From NCBI GenBank assembly GCA_008729055.1, contig SDUX01000007.1:5997009-6061008 (forward strand): DNA of 64,000 nt, written 5' to 3'. This stretch comes from Pyropia haitanensis. Taxonomy: Eukaryota > Rhodophyta > Bangiophyceae > Bangiales > Bangiaceae. The position numbers and the translations under genes are program-made. Under the pieces are notes generated by a model. The model worked only from the letters and a program-made list of their open reading frames with translations, was not told the origin of the DNA and did not search any database. This document shows, one piece after another, positions 32,802-44,312 of the stretch (the stretch's first letter is position 1; every line of letters starts with the position of its first letter).

Positions 32802-33140
32802 GGCCCCGCCGCGGGCGGCGGTGGACCCCGCTGCTCCGCCCGTTTGAAAATGCAAATGGAAAACGGGCGGCCGCCGGCACGGCGCGCTCCCCCTGTGACA
32901 GCGGGGGGGGGGGGAGGGGGGAGGGGGGGGACAGAGTGGGGCCAGCGGCGACGGGAGCGCCCTCAAAGGTCGGGAACGGTGTGGTCTGTGGACCCCTTGG
33001 GGTCCACCCACAGCCCACTCGGCTGCGATGGGTGGCTCTACCGCACCGCGCCGGCACCGGGGCAGACCCAGAGAGGGCGCCGCGGGGTGACTGGCAGGCG
33101 TGTGCCGTCGCGCTACGTTCCTGATTCGTATAGCCACGTC

Positions 33141-36100
33141 GTGTAGGTCTCGCGGGGCACTTGTCAGGCGTTGGAGATCAACGCCGGCCGCTCACTCCCC
33201 AGCCTGCCCAATCGATTTTGACAGCAGACCACCAGGCGCTGTGCTCTCGAGTGCTGGCGTTCCCTGTCGCGCGTGAGCGGCAGTCCAGGCCCGTTGAGCG
33301 GGAGGAGGGGGAGGGGCCGCGGGGGTGCGCGTCAAACACCCGTGCCGACAATGGCAAAACGGGCCACGCCTTCCCAGTGGGATCGTGCGTGGTGACTGGT
33401 GGGGCGGGCTTTGGTCGCGCCTCACGCCGCCCCGCGGCGACCGCGGGCACAGCGTTCCGTGTCGCCGGGCGCGCAGACACCGCACGGCCGCCGGCCGCGG
33501 GCGCGCCCGCCCGACCCACGCACGCCTCGCCTCGTCTTTGCCGACTCGCCGCGGAGCAGATGGGTGGCTGCCGCGCGCCCGTGCACGGGGGGGGGGGGGG
33601 GGGGGCGTCGACGGTCCCGTCCAACCCCACCCCCGCGTTGCGCGCACAGGGTGCGGTGGGGGACCGGTGCCCCCGACGGTGGCGGAGCGCTCCACCGTCC
33701 GCGGCGGTGGTGCGCGGGGGGGGGGGGGTGAGGGAGGAAGGGGGAACGATGCGGGAGAGGCGAGGGGCGGTGCCTCCGCGGCGGTCGACGCGGCGCGGTG
33801 CCTTTCGAAAGGGTGTGCGGTAGGGGGGAGGACCGCCCTGTCCCCCTCTGCTCTTGGAGGCGGACGCCAGACCAAACTGCACCGTGGCGAGGGGCGGCGG
33901 CCGCGGCACCCGCCAGGCCGTGCGCGGAGGGGCGGCGTGGCGTCCGTCTTGTCGGCACACGCCTCCGCCCCGTTTTCGTTGGTTGTTTTGATTGGCACCA
34001 GCGGCTGTGCTGACCGAGCAGCGCGGGGGCACGGCAACAGGGGGGCGGTGCCTCACGCCGACGGCAGCGTCGGACGCGACCGCCCCCCTCCGCGCGGACG
34101 GGTCGCGGGCGCCTGGCTCTCACTGGCCGCCACGGAACCCGACGCGCGCTGGCAGTGCGGTCGACTGTCCAGCCGCGCCTCGTAGGATGGACCGCGCTAG
34201 GTTCAGAGGGCGGTGATGGTGGGCAGGGTGGGCCGGCGAGACGGAGGCGGGGGTGCTTGGCCCAAAACCATTGTTTGGAGATTCCTTTTCGAGTTAACGA
34301 TTTTTTGACGGCTTCGTCAATGTCGTTGGACGACTTAACTGACCTACGTTACCGACGTACTCTTCATGTATTTATTATGTATTCAGCGCACAACGTGACC
34401 TGATGTCCGTCTGAATGTGTCCCCAGAATTTGGCGAGCTCACAGATGTCAAGCGTCGTGGACACCACCGACGCAAGCTGAGGGCACGTCTTGACGGCGGA
34501 ACTCGGGCGTGTCTCAGACAAAGAACAGAGGCAGAGAGCTTTCCTATTGGTCAGAAGTGGAAACATGCTTCGCGCACTCGATGAGCCGGGCGTCTGGGGC
34601 ACAAGAACTTACTCAGACATTTTCAAGTAAAACGAATTGCAAACATGCTTCGTTTGTGGTCGGAAATGCAGTGTGTTTTTCCGACCACAAAAAAACACGC
34701 CCTCGCCGCAAAACAAGATCCGCAAGGGCAGACGAGAGAACCTCTTCGGGGCTCTCCGAGCCTCCAGCCTCCTGCTGTCCACAGACAGATCACGATCTGC
34801 GAGGCGCGCTGCAGCCCGTGGTCTCGCCCCTCCAGCCCACTCGAAGTGCGAGAGCGGTCCGGGCTCACAACAGTGTGGCTTCATTTCGAGGTGCCCCCAA
34901 CCATCCAGGCGTGACCGCCGTCGTCACTCCCAGCTTGACGTCCCAGTCGTCATCCTCCCCCTTCATCCCCTCCTATTGCGCAAGCGACTACACACTGACA
35001 TGGAAGAATACCGGTTCGAGGAGAAAAACGAGCTCGTCGTGAGGGGTGAGCACGGGCACAGGACCGGACTGTGTGATGTCACTCGTTGTGGACCCCTGAT
35101 GTGTGCGCGCGGCCGCAGGCACGCCGTCTCTCCTCGAGCAATCGTGGTGTGCAAGAAGGTATAGCCCACCCCTCGCTGTCGTATCCCCCAGTCACCAACG
35201 ATTGCTCGTGAACATTGTCTATTCGTCAAGACAGGGCGTGTCTGGCTGCGTGCGCCCACAGAATTACAGCCTGTGTTTTGTGCTTTCGCAGACACTTTCC
35301 AGATGTCGTCAAGACACGCCCTGAACAGTGCCGTCCGCACAGCATGCCAAGCCAGCTCAATTTGGCGCGCGGCAGCCGCAAGCATGCTCGCAGAAAAAGC
35401 ACCTTTGCAGAGGAGATACGATCTTGGCTCGGCGGCGGTGCACCGGCGCGGCAGGTGGCGTCGCAGGCAGCCGAGATGGGGCGTTCTCATCACCGTCACA
35501 CGCTCCTCATAGGTCAAGCTACCTTCGATCGGCTGCCTCGCAGGTACGACAGAAGGCAACCGAATGGATTGTCTACTAGCTGTCGTCGTCTAGCAAGAAG
35601 AGCGGTGTTGTCTGCTCTTGTTGCCGAGCTCGATGCAGGTGCGTGCGCTTGGTGGCATTGCAGGTCGTCGCAGCACCGGCCAAGGAAATCCCTGTGTACA
35701 TGACGAACTGACAAGTCCAGTTGTACGTGCTACGTTCTAAGTGCAAGAGGCTAAGTGCGTTCACATAGTCTTCTCGTCGGTGGACCTTACAAATTTAACG
35801 ATCCGTGTAACGATTGTTTGTCGACTTTCGTTTGACGATTATTCTGAATGACTGATAACCTTACTTGGTGACCTTGTGCCGCTGCAGAGCCGGCGGCGGC
35901 GGTTGCCCCTGGCAAGTCAAGCGTGCTGTTCGGGGGTGACCAGTGGAGACGGTAGTGCTGACACTTGATCGGCGACCAAGAGGGTTTAGCCCAACAAAGC
36001 TTCTTTTGCCCAGTTGACAGTATTTGGCTGACACATCTGTTTTCAGTTTATAAGCTCTTTGCTGTTTTCGTCTGTACTTAATTATGTTCAGGTGTAGCTG

Positions 36101-36503
36101 CTGACTGACAAACGACTTCCAAATGTGCCCGAATTATTGTCACTTGAATGCTCTTGCTTCACTACATGTTGTTCTCCGTTGCTTCTGAACAGAATGCCAT
36201 TGGATCGATTTACTGAGCTTTACGCGGGGGGCCACATCATCTATAATGTGTAGCGAGTATTTGTTCGAAGGGCAAGTTTATTGGATGTCATTGTCCTTCA
36301 TCTCAGACGACCCTGGATCGCGCGCACGTCGTGACCACCGAACCGCCGACCTCCATGTGCACTCCCCGCCAACACCAACGCCTCCCCCCCACCCCTCCTC
36401 CAGCCCCCTCTCCCGTCGCGGCCTTGTCACCCCCCCTCCAAGCCATCCTCACCTACCCCGTAGCCTTCATTTCTCGTTCCCTTTTACATTTTCCGCCCCA
36501 GCC
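33141..36503. other. intergenic region of decreasing GC, no gene recognised
   Basis: GC content falls from left to right; the part after 34,250 looks compositionally ordinary. Short overlapping open frames (for example 34,963-35,559 on the - strand) have no recognised domain. Small inverted repeats occur (34,653-34,691, and GAGCAATCGT/ACGATTGCTC at about 35,136 and 35,199). The last few hundred bases should hold the promoter and 5' UTR of the gene at 36504. Confidence 0.4.
34653..34691. repeat. perfect 14-bp inverted repeat (hairpin)
   Basis: TTTGTGGTCGGAAA at 34653-34666 and its exact reverse complement at 34678-34691 are separated by 11 nt. It could be an RNA hairpin or a transposon relic. 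No gene flanks it closely. Confidence 0.8.
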
Positions 36504-36911
36504 ATGACGGACCAAGAGGCCGAGGTCATCATCGAGGGCCCCCGCGCGTCGGACATCCTCCAGTGGGGCGCCCCCGCGGACAGCCCCCGCACGCGCGACC
36601 GCTACCAGTTCTTTGCGTATGGCAACAAGGAGCACCCGTCCGACGGGCTGGTATGGAAGGTGCGCCGCCGGCCGCGGCGGCCGTCGCGCGCCGCCGCCGC
36701 CGCCGCCGCCGCGGGCGCCGCCGACGCGGGGGTGGTGCCGACGTGCCGCATCCTGACGCCCAACCCGGCGGGCATCCTGTTTCAAAAGTGGCGGCAGGGC
36801 AAGGTCATTGTCGAACCGGAATCCGACACGGTCGCCCGGTACGAGGAGCTGACGGCGGAGGCGGCGGCGGCGGGCAAGCCGGGGCCCCCCAAGCCGTCCT
36901 TTTTCAAGTGA
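36504..36911 (+). CDS. small hypothetical protein, 135 aa
   Basis: The ATG at 36504 follows GCCCCAGCC and opens a frame that stops at 36911 with no intron. The protein starts MTDQEAEVIIEGPRASDILQ. It has a Tyr/Phe/Trp-containing middle (RDRYQFFAYGNKEHPSDGLV), an Arg/Ala-rich insert, then CRILTPNPAGILFQKWRQGK, and ends in a Pro/Lys-rich tail. The aromatic and charged residues, normal hydrophobic pattern and absence of long single-residue runs argue for a real gene, unlike the open frames in the preceding 7 kb. No signal peptide or membrane segment. I do not recognise the family and assign no function. Confidence 0.65.
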   Translation: MTDQEAEVIIEGPRASDILQWGAPADSPRTRDRYQFFAYGNKEHPSDGLVWKVRRRPRRPSRAAAAAAAAGAADAGVVPTCRILTPNPAGILFQKWRQGKVIVEPESDTVARYEELTAEAAAAGKPGPPKPSFFK

Positions 36912-37781
36912 CGTGGGGGGGGGGGGGTGGTGCGCGCGTGGGTGGGTGGGGTGGGGGAGGGGAACGGAGGTGGTGGTGGCGGCGGCCAGAGAGTGGGTGC
37001 CCGTGGTGGTGTGGCGGGAGGGTGGCGGCGGTGCGGTTGCGTGGCGACGGGGACGGGGCTGGGCGGCTGGCGGGCGCTGCCTGGGTCGCCGCGGTGTGGG
37101 ATAGGAGAAGCGGTCCCGTCGGGACGGGTCTGCGCCTGTGACCTGTGGGCGGGGCTGGACTGCTCGGCGGATGGCTTGGTGACAGAGCGCTTGGCTTGCC
37201 CTTTGCTTGGGTGGGTCTGTGGAGTGTGGCAGGAGCGGTGGGGCGTCCCACCCCCGGGTCGGATGGCACCCACGGGGCGGCAATGAGCGACGGGTGGTGG
37301 TGGTGGGTAGGGGTGACAGCCTCCAGCAGGGGGGGGTGTCGGCCCAGACACCACCGCGTGTGCCCGTGCCGCTGCGCGTGCGCCCTGCCAGTGGCGATGC
37401 GCGCCACCCCGCCGCGGCACCTCTGGCCGCCGCCATCCGCGGTCCCACCCCCAGCCGCGCGGCGGTCTGGCTGGTCCGGGACACAGCCCGCGCGTGCGGC
37501 GCGCCCCGCCGCATCCGCGTCGGCGCGTCGCCGACGCGGCAGCCACCCCGCAGCCGGCGAGCAGGTGACCACGCGCCAAATAGAATAATAGCCGCGGCGG
37601 CGGCGGCCCGCCGCCGCGCGGCAGGCCGGCTGGCCAGGCCCACGCAACCAACCCCCCACCCCCCCCACGCCAGCGATGCGCCCCACCCTCGCCCGCCGGC
37701 GACACCCCCCCCCCTCCCCCCCCACCTCAACCGGCACCCCCCCACCCCCCCCCACCTCGACCGGCACAACCCCCCCCCCCC
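36912..37781. other. convergent intergenic region
   Basis: This lies between the stop of the small hypothetical gene (+) and the likely end of the polo-like kinase gene (-). It is G-rich on the + strand at its left end and C-rich at its right, and includes part of a minisatellite. No gene recognised. Confidence 0.4.
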
Positions 37782-37818
37782 CTACCACCTCAACCGGCAC
37801 CCCCCCCACCCCCCCCGA
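37712..37818. repeat. C-rich minisatellite with an ACCTCRACCGGCAC core
   Basis: Three to four copies of a core (CCACCTCAACCGGCAC with one A/G variant) are separated by C runs of varying length. It overlaps the presumed 3' end of the polo-like kinase gene, which is one reason its stop codon is uncertain. Confidence 0.8.
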
Positions 37819-38940
37819 CGCTCCAACGTCCCCCCCCCCCCCCCCCCCCTCCTCCCCCCCCGCAAAAAACGCCGCGGCGCGCGCCAAAAACCGCAGGCGC
37901 GGCCACACCCCCCCCCCCCCCCCCCCCACGGTGGCCCAGCGCCCCACCTCCGCGACGGGCAGGGCGACCCCCCCCCCCCCCCCCCCTCGTCCTTCCCCCC
38001 CCCCCCCCCCCCACACCACCACCGCCCGGTCGGCGGTGGTGAGTGCCACCGAGCCGCCGCGGGGCCCCCCAAAAAACGCCGCCACGTCGCCGCCCGCGGT
38101 GAGCACCGCGACCGCGTCACGGCGGCGGGAGCGCACCCACCGGCGGACGGCGAGGCGGCGGCAGCCCGCCGCCGCGTGCGCCGCCGCCACGGCCGCACCG
38201 CCCGCGCCGGCCTTGGCGGTCGCCGCCGCCGGCGCGCCCGCGCGGTCCGCGCCGTCGTCCCGCCACGCGCTGCCGTCGCGGCGCACGCCGCCGCCGGGGC
38301 AGACGCCGACCGCCACCGCCGCGCGGCGGGTGGCGGCCAGCCGCGGGTGCCCGGCGGTGGCGGGCAGCCACGCGCCGCGGGGCCCGTCGCGGACGCGGGC
38401 GCCGCCGCCGGGCGCGGCACCCCCACCGCCGGCGGCTGGCGTCGGGTCCCAGGCGCCCCCCCCATCCGCAAACGCCACCCCCACCCCGCCCGTGGACGTG
38501 GCGTACGCCAACCCCCCCGCCACCTCCGCGGCGGCCACCAGGTGCGCCGTCGTCGCCGCCGAGACGGCCGTGCCGCCGGCAGCCACCAGCGCCGCCACCG
38601 CCACCGCACCCCGTGACGCCGACGCCGCCGCCGCCGCCGCCGCCGTCGACGGCGGCCGCCGCCGCGGGTCATTCCCCGGGGAACCCCGCGGGAGCGACGC
38701 GAGTACCGGTCGCCCCCCCCCCCCCCCCCTCCCCCCCCGCCGCCGCCGTCGCTGTCGCCGCCGCCGCCGCCGCCGCCGCCGCCGACGCCGCCGCCGCCGA
38801 CCGCGCCCCCGCCCCCCCCGCAGGCCCCGCCGCGGCTGCGGCGGCGGCGCCGAGCGCCACCTCCGCCGCGAGCACCGCGGCAAGGTCGCCCAGCCGCCGC
38901 CGCCGCGTCGCGGCCGCCGTCGGCCGGCCGCCGCGACGCG

Positions 38941-38983
<43 letters not shown>

Positions 38984-39570
38984 GTCGCCCCCCCCCCCCC
39001 CTCGGTCGGGGCGGGGTCCCCCCCCGACGGCGGCGGCGCCACCGCTGCCGCCGCCACCCCCCCCCCGCCGCCGTCCGTGTCACGGGCGGCGGGCGGAGGA
39101 GCGCCGGTGGGACCGGCACCGCCGGGTGGGCGGCCATCCACGGGTGGGCGGCGATCCACGCCCACCCCGGCCGGTCCGCCGGGGCACGCCGGAGGAGCGC
39201 CGCGACGAGGTGCCGCGCCGCGGCGCTGACGGGCGCGCCGCCGCCGGGCGGGGGGGGGGGAAGGTGTACACGCCGGCGCGGATGCGCGCAAAGGTGGCGG
39301 TGACGCCGGGGCGGGCGGCCGCCACGGCGGCAGCGTCGTGGGGGGGGGGAGCCTCGGGGGGGGGGAGGCCGCCGCAAAGGGGGGGGTGCCGTAGAGCAGC
39401 GTGTAGAGGAGGATGCCAAAGGACCAAACGTCCGCGCCAAACGAGTGGCCGGGCCGCCCCGCCGGCGGCGGCGGCCCGTCCCCGCGCGCCGCCGCCGGCG
39501 GGCCGCGGCCGTCGGCGACCGCCGCGGCGGCCGCCGCGCCGACCGGGTCCGCCGCCGCGGCGGCGGCGGC

Positions 39571-39601
<31 letters not shown>

Positions 39602-39955
39602 GGGGCGGTGGTGGCGGGTCGGCGTCCCCCCCCCCCACCCCCCCCCCCGCGGCGGCGAGCACCTCTGGCGCAATGTAGTTTGGCGTCCCACACAGCGTGT
39701 GGGTGACGTCGCCCTCGGCGGCGAGCGCGACGGCCAGCCCAAAGTCCCCGAGCAGCGCCCGCCGGCCATCGGCAGAGAGGAAGACGTTGGCCGCCTTGAC
39801 GTCCCGGTGGACGACGCCACGGGCCGCCACGTACGCGAGTGCCGCCGCGACTTGGCGCGCGTAGTAGCGCGCGACGGGCTCGGGGAGGCCCGTAGCGGGT
39901 GCCGCTGGGGGGGGGGGGGCACCCCACCGACGCGACCGCGACCAGCGGCGCCACG

Positions 39956-39988
<33 letters not shown>

Positions 39989-40540
39989 AGGGGCGGCGGC
40001 GGCGGCGACCGCCGCGGCGCGGCGGGCGGCGACGCGGTCGAGGAGGTCGGCGAGCGTGCCGCCCGCGGCGAGCTCGAGCACCAGGTACACCCCGCCCCCG
40101 TCCTCGACCGTCCGCCGCCCGTACAGGCGGACGACGCCCGGGTGGAGGAGCCGCGAGTGGATGGCGACCTCGGCGCGGAGGCGGTCGCGCAGGTGCGGCC
40201 GCGCCGCGAGCGCGCACTTGGAGATGACCTTGATCGCCACGGCCGGCACCGACGACGGGGGGGGGGGGGGGGGGGGGACGCCGGGGCAGCGCCCCCGCCG
40301 TGGGGGGGTGGGGGGGGGGTGCTCCCCGTGGCGGAGGAGGATGGTTGGGGGGGGGGGGGGATGCTGTGGGGGGGGGCGAGACCGCGATGGGCGTGCCGGG
40401 GTAGACGACGGCAAACGAGCCGCGGCCGAGGGGCGGGCCGACGGCGTAGGTGACGCCGCCGGCGGTGAGGGTTGGGGGGGGGGGGGGGGGGGGCACGTCC
40501 GCCCGTGGAGGGCACACCGCCGCGGGGGGGGGCGGCCCAT
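37782..40540 (-). CDS. polo-like kinase (kinase domain plus polo boxes)
   Basis: The start at 40540 is chosen for its GCCACCATGG context. The kinase begins GGVTYAVGPPLGRGSFAVVY (glycine loop). Next come a Pro-rich insert, VAIKVISKCAL (ATP lysine), LLHPGVVRLYG and VYLVLELAAGGTL. The catalytic loop is HRDVKAANVFL, and the Mg loop DFGLA. The T-loop HTLCGTPNYIAPEVL and the later GHSFGADVWSFGILLYTLLYGTPPF are close to PLK1-type kinases. LLRRAPADRPGWAWIAAHPW ends the domain. Downstream, GLAYATSTGGVGVAFADGG (about 38,460-38,520), VAVLTAGGDVAAFFGG and PRLRFLARAAAF match the first strands of polo boxes and the RLRYAR-like end of polo box 2. The frame changes several times, each time at G/C runs (about 40,255, 39,910, 39,640, 39,360, 38,990). 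I therefore read one gene with homopolymer errors. Expected role: mitotic Ser/Thr kinase binding phosphoproteins through polo boxes. C-terminal end uncertain. Confidence 0.75.
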
Positions 40541-43217
40541 GGTGGCTGCCGGGGGGGCGAGTCGCGTCGGGAGGGGGAGGGGGAGGGGGAGAGGCGAGGG
40601 GGGGGGGGGGATGGCCGTCGATGCGGAGCGAAAGGGCAGGCCGTGCCGGGGTCAGGGGGGGTATGGTTGGGGGGGCGGGGGGGGCGTGCGACGACGCGGC
40701 GACCGGTGGTGCCGGCGGCTGAAGAGGGGGGTGGGGAGTCACCGCCAGGCGCTGCGGGTAGCGGAGACGACGGACGTCCGCCGGCGCGGCACGCGACGGC
40801 GCCGCGCGGGCGCCACCGGCGACGACGGCCGTCTACAGGGGGGGCGGGGGGGGGGGAGAGGAGGAGCGCGACGCCACGGCCGGCACGCCCGCCGCGGCGC
40901 GTGCCACGCTGGCCGCCCCCACCCCCGCGCCGCGCCGCCGCGGCGGCGGCGGCCGGCGGGCGCCGCCGGCGGGGGCGGGGGGACCCCCCGGCTACGGATG
41001 CAGCCAGGGGGGGGGCGGCGCGCCTGGGGGGGGGGGGGGGGCGCCGTGGGGGGAGGGGGGGGGGGGATGCCGCCGCGGGAGGGCGGCACGCCGGCGTGGG
41101 CCGCCGCGCCACGGCCGTCGCGGTGGGCTGCGAGAGCGTACGGCAGGGGTTGGGGGGGAGGGGTGGGGGGGATGGGCGGTGGGGGGGGGGGGGGGGGAGC
41201 CCCGCGGTACACGGATGGATGCAACGGCCGCCCGCCGGCCGGCGCGGCCGCTCGACGCGCGGTGGCGGGGGGGAGGGGGGGGTGGCGGTGGCGGGGGGGG
41301 GGGGGTGCGACCGACCGCCGTGGGCGCGGGAGGGGGGGGTGTTGGGGGGGGGGGGGGGGGAGGAACGCTGAGGGGGGAGTCGCCCCGCGGGACGCGGCGG
41401 CGCGGGGCGGGGCGGCGGCAGCGACGGCGGCGCCGCTGCCGCCGCCGCCGCGCCGCTGCGGCGGGCGCGGCAGCTCGCGGCGCGCGGCCGCGGGCGGTCG
41501 GGGCGGGCGGGGTGGGGCGGGCGGGGCGGTTTTGGAATTTGGGGCGGCCGCCGCGGCGCTTTCAAACGCGGTGGCGCTCGGTGGCGGGGGGGGGGGGGGG
41601 GTGGGGGTGGGGACCGCGTGCCGCGTGGCGGTGGCGCGTGGGGGGGTGGGCGGCGGGGGCGGCGGGTCGTGGGGGGAGCGGCGGCCGTTTTTCGTGTGCC
41701 GCCGCGCGCAGCGTGCCGGGGGGGGGGGGGGGGGGGGGACGGCGCGCCGATGGGTGGGGTGGCTCTTTGGCGGCGGCTACGCCGACGGCCACCCCCGCCG
41801 CGAGCGTTTGTAGGTGAGAGCCGTGCCGGGAGGCGTGGCGGGAACGGGCCTGCCTCGTACCTACCGAGTGGTCCGCCCACAACGGGCCGCTGCGCACGGC
41901 AGCAAAAGCAGTGTTCGTGTACACTTTGCCGTACAATTTTGTCCCAGCCAAAACCCCGATACGATCGTGAGTCAACTACTATTGGTGTGTTTGAGTGGCA
42001 ACTACTCTTGGTGTACTTGAATGGGTACGGTTTGGCCATTGCGTCGCGTGCCACGTCGACGGATACGAGCGGGTCCCGCGGTGTTTTTTTTTCGCGGCTT
42101 CCCCGCCGACGCCCGAGGAGACGGACGCTCGCGTTGGCGGCTGACGCGCTGGCTGCGGGGTGTGGCGTGACGCGGCGGGGTGTCCCACTGGGGACACTTC
42201 GTGCGCGCCGCGCGGCGGGCTGTCGCTCAGGGTGGGCAGCGACGGGGGTGCGCGGCGCCCTAGCGGGCGGCCCCACGCGCGGCGGTCCGCGGCGACGCGC
42301 CGCCGACGCACGCGTGTCCTCCCACCCGCAGACGGCCCGGCGCATGGCTGCCCGCGCGGGCGGCAAAGGGGCGGCCGCGTTCCTAGGCGGCCGCCGACGG
42401 CGCCGCCTGGACAGGGTGGTCGGGCGCGTGGTGGCGGCGGCGGCCAGCGGCAGGCGGCGGGAGGGGCGGCTGTGAGCCGGGCGGTGGCGACGGTGGGCGG
42501 CGGGGATGGGGTCAACCGACGTGGCTGACCGGCGGCTGTGGGCGGTGGGAGGCTATGCATGGATGGCAGCGACGGGCGCGGCTCGTCGGCCGCGGCGCCC
42601 GCACCCGCCGCGGTGCAGGACGCGCTGCCGTTGTGGCTTTGCCGGGCGGGCCCCCCCCCCTACAACCGCCACCAAAAATTGGGCGGCAGAGCGGTTCTCG
42701 CCCCCCTGTCCCCACTCGCGTACCGCCCGCAGCGGCTCGCCCGCTCCGCCCGCCACGCCGTGCCAACCGCAGCAGCCGCGCCGCCACAACCAGCCGCCCG
42801 TCGCGGGCTGCCGCCACACCCGGGTCTCCCGACCGCCGCGATGCGCGCGTCGACCACTGCCACGGTCATGGCGCTGGCAGCGGGGCGGCGCCGCGGCGGG
42901 CGGCACCGGCGGCGCTGCGCGTCGCCAGCAGCGGGCCAGGTGCCGCCCACCTCCGCCCGTCAAATGACCGGGAAATAGGGAAACTTGCACACGCTTGATT
43001 GCCAAATTGGGTGGCTGGCTGGCCGTGCACCGGCGAGGTGGTTGGCAAAGTGGGGGACACCGCCTTCACCTCGGCCCTGGTCGAGAAGGGGAGCCGCGTC
43101 CAACACCCGCCCCACCGACCCCGCCGTGTCCGTCAGCATCGTCCCCCGTCGCGCTCTCTCCCCTGGACGACCCCCGCTCGCCCCCCCCCCCCGTGACGCC
43201 CATCCACCGCTCCCCCC
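40541..43217. promoter_or_regulatory. divergent intergenic region, polo-like kinase / EVE protein
   Basis: About 2.7 kb. The part nearest the kinase start (40,541-41,800) is a chain of G runs. From 41,830 to 42,080 the sequence is much AT-richer and holds a 26-bp imperfect tandem repeat. No supportable gene; the open frames here are Arg/Gly/Pro-rich by-products. Confidence 0.4.
41973..42024. repeat. two tandem imperfect copies of a 26-bp unit
   Basis: CAACTACTATTGGTGTGTTT and its continuation at 41973-41998 recur with four changes at 41999-42024. The repeat lies in the AT-richer part of a divergent intergenic region, so a regulatory role is possible. Confidence 0.75.
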
Positions 43218-44312
43218 ATGTGGCGTATCACCCGCCGCCCCTGTTGGCAATCCCTCCCACTCCCGCCCGCCGCGTTTGTCCCCGCCGCTGCCCCTGCTGC
43301 CGCCGTCGCCGCCGCCGTCGCGGCCCCCCAACGTCGGGCGCCGGTGCGCCCCGTGGCGACCGGCGTGGTCCACCACCGCGCCGCACGCGTCGTTGCCCTG
43401 GGCACCTCGATGGGGGCGCCCGCCCCGTCGGGGCGGCGGCTGCGGAGCCACGCGTCGGCGGCGGCTGGCGGCGTGGCGGCGCCGTCGGGAGCGGCGCCGC
43501 CGCCGCGCGCGTCGACGGCGGGGGTGTCCAAGCGGCGGCGGTCGGCGGGTGGCGACGGCGACGGCAGCGCCGGGGCGTCTCCGTCGCGGGCGGCTGCAGC
43601 AGAGGCGGCGGCCGCGGTGGCGGCGGGGGCGCCCGCGAGCCGCGGGCGGGGCCGGCCTCGCGGGGCGCCCAAGAAGCGGCCCAAGGCGACCACCGCTGCC
43701 GCCGCCACCGCCGCCGCCACCACCGCCGCCGCCGACACGGCCGCCACCCCCGCCGCCAGCGGCGACGCCGGCGGCACCCCCCCCCGCCACCGCCACTACT
43801 TCCTCTTCAAGAGCGAAGGCACCAGCCGCATCGTCGACGGCGTCGACGCCAAGTTCTCCCTCGACGACCTCGCCGCGTGCGCGGACGCGACGAGCCCCTG
43901 GGACGGCGTCCGCAACTACGAGGCGCGCAACCTGCTCCGCTCGATGCGGCCTGGCGACCGGGGCTTCTTCTACCACTCCAACGTCAAGGAGCCGGGCATT
44001 GTTGGGGTGGTGGAGGTGGTCTCCCCGCCGCGGCCCGACCCGACGCAGTTCACGGGGCCACACGCGGACGCCAAGGCGACGCGCGATGCGCCGCGGTGGG
44101 ACCTTGTCGACGTCCGCCTGCACCGGCGGACGCGGCGGCTCGTGTCGCTGCGGGAGATCCGCGCCGCACCGGCGCTGGCAGAGATGGCGCTGGTGCGCCG
44201 CTCCCGGCTGTCCGTGTCGCCCGTGCGGCGGGAGGAGTGGAAAGAGGTGCTGCGGATGGAGCAGGAGGGGGAGGCCGACCCGGAGTGGGGGGGGGCGGAG
44301 ACGAAGGGGTGA
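43218..44312 (+). CDS. EVE-domain protein (THYN1-like) with AT-hook-like motif
   Basis: A single open frame of 364 residues from the ATG at 43218. The first ~100 residues are Ala/Pro/Arg-rich, with a possible organelle-targeting character (MWRITRRPCWQSLPLPPAAF). KRRR at 105-108 and PKKRPK at 151-156 look like nuclear localisation signals. RGRGRPRG at 142-149 is an AT-hook-like core. The EVE domain covers about 192-347: HYFLFKSEGTSRIVDGVDAK, SPWDGVRNYEARNLLRSM, GFFYHSNVKEPGIVGVVEVV and a C-terminal RLSVSPVRREEW. These are the signature blocks of THYN1, which belongs to the PUA-like fold and is thought to recognise modified cytosine or adenine in DNA/RNA. A DNA-modification reader role is therefore plausible but inferred. 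Whether the protein goes to the nucleus or an organelle cannot be settled from sequence. Confidence 0.88.
   Translation: MWRITRRPCWQSLPLPPAAFVPAAAPAAAVAAAVAAPQRRAPVRPVATGVVHHRAARVVALGTSMGAPAPSGRRLRSHASAAAGGVAAPSGAAPPPRASTAGVSKRRRSAGGDGDGSAGASPSRAAAAEAAAAVAAGAPASRGRGRPRGAPKKRPKATTAAAATAAATTAAADTAATPAASGDAGGTPPRHRHYFLFKSEGTSRIVDGVDAKFSLDDLAACADATSPWDGVRNYEARNLLRSMRPGDRGFFYHSNVKEPGIVGVVEVVSPPRPDPTQFTGPHADAKATRDAPRWDLVDVRLHRRTRRLVSLREIRAAPALAEMALVRRSRLSVSPVRREEWKEVLRMEQEGEADPEWGGAETKG

Larger units (their letters stand above)
28771..33140. other. homopolymer- and microsatellite-rich region without a supportable gene
   Basis: More than 4 kb dominated by G and C runs of 10-20 bases, GGC/GCC trinucleotide tracts, a CCCG tetranucleotide block and a 34-base A run. 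Translations on both strands are Arg, Gly, Pro or Ala tracts over very long open stretches, which is what stop-poor sequence gives by chance. Part of 28,771-29,100 could be 5' leader or N-terminus of the Zn2Cys6 gene. Confidence 0.45.

Noticed and set aside
36904..42366. 1,820-residue open frame on the - strand
   Set aside because: Runs through the polo-like kinase gene and beyond; only short blocks carry kinase or polo-box homology, so it is not one protein.
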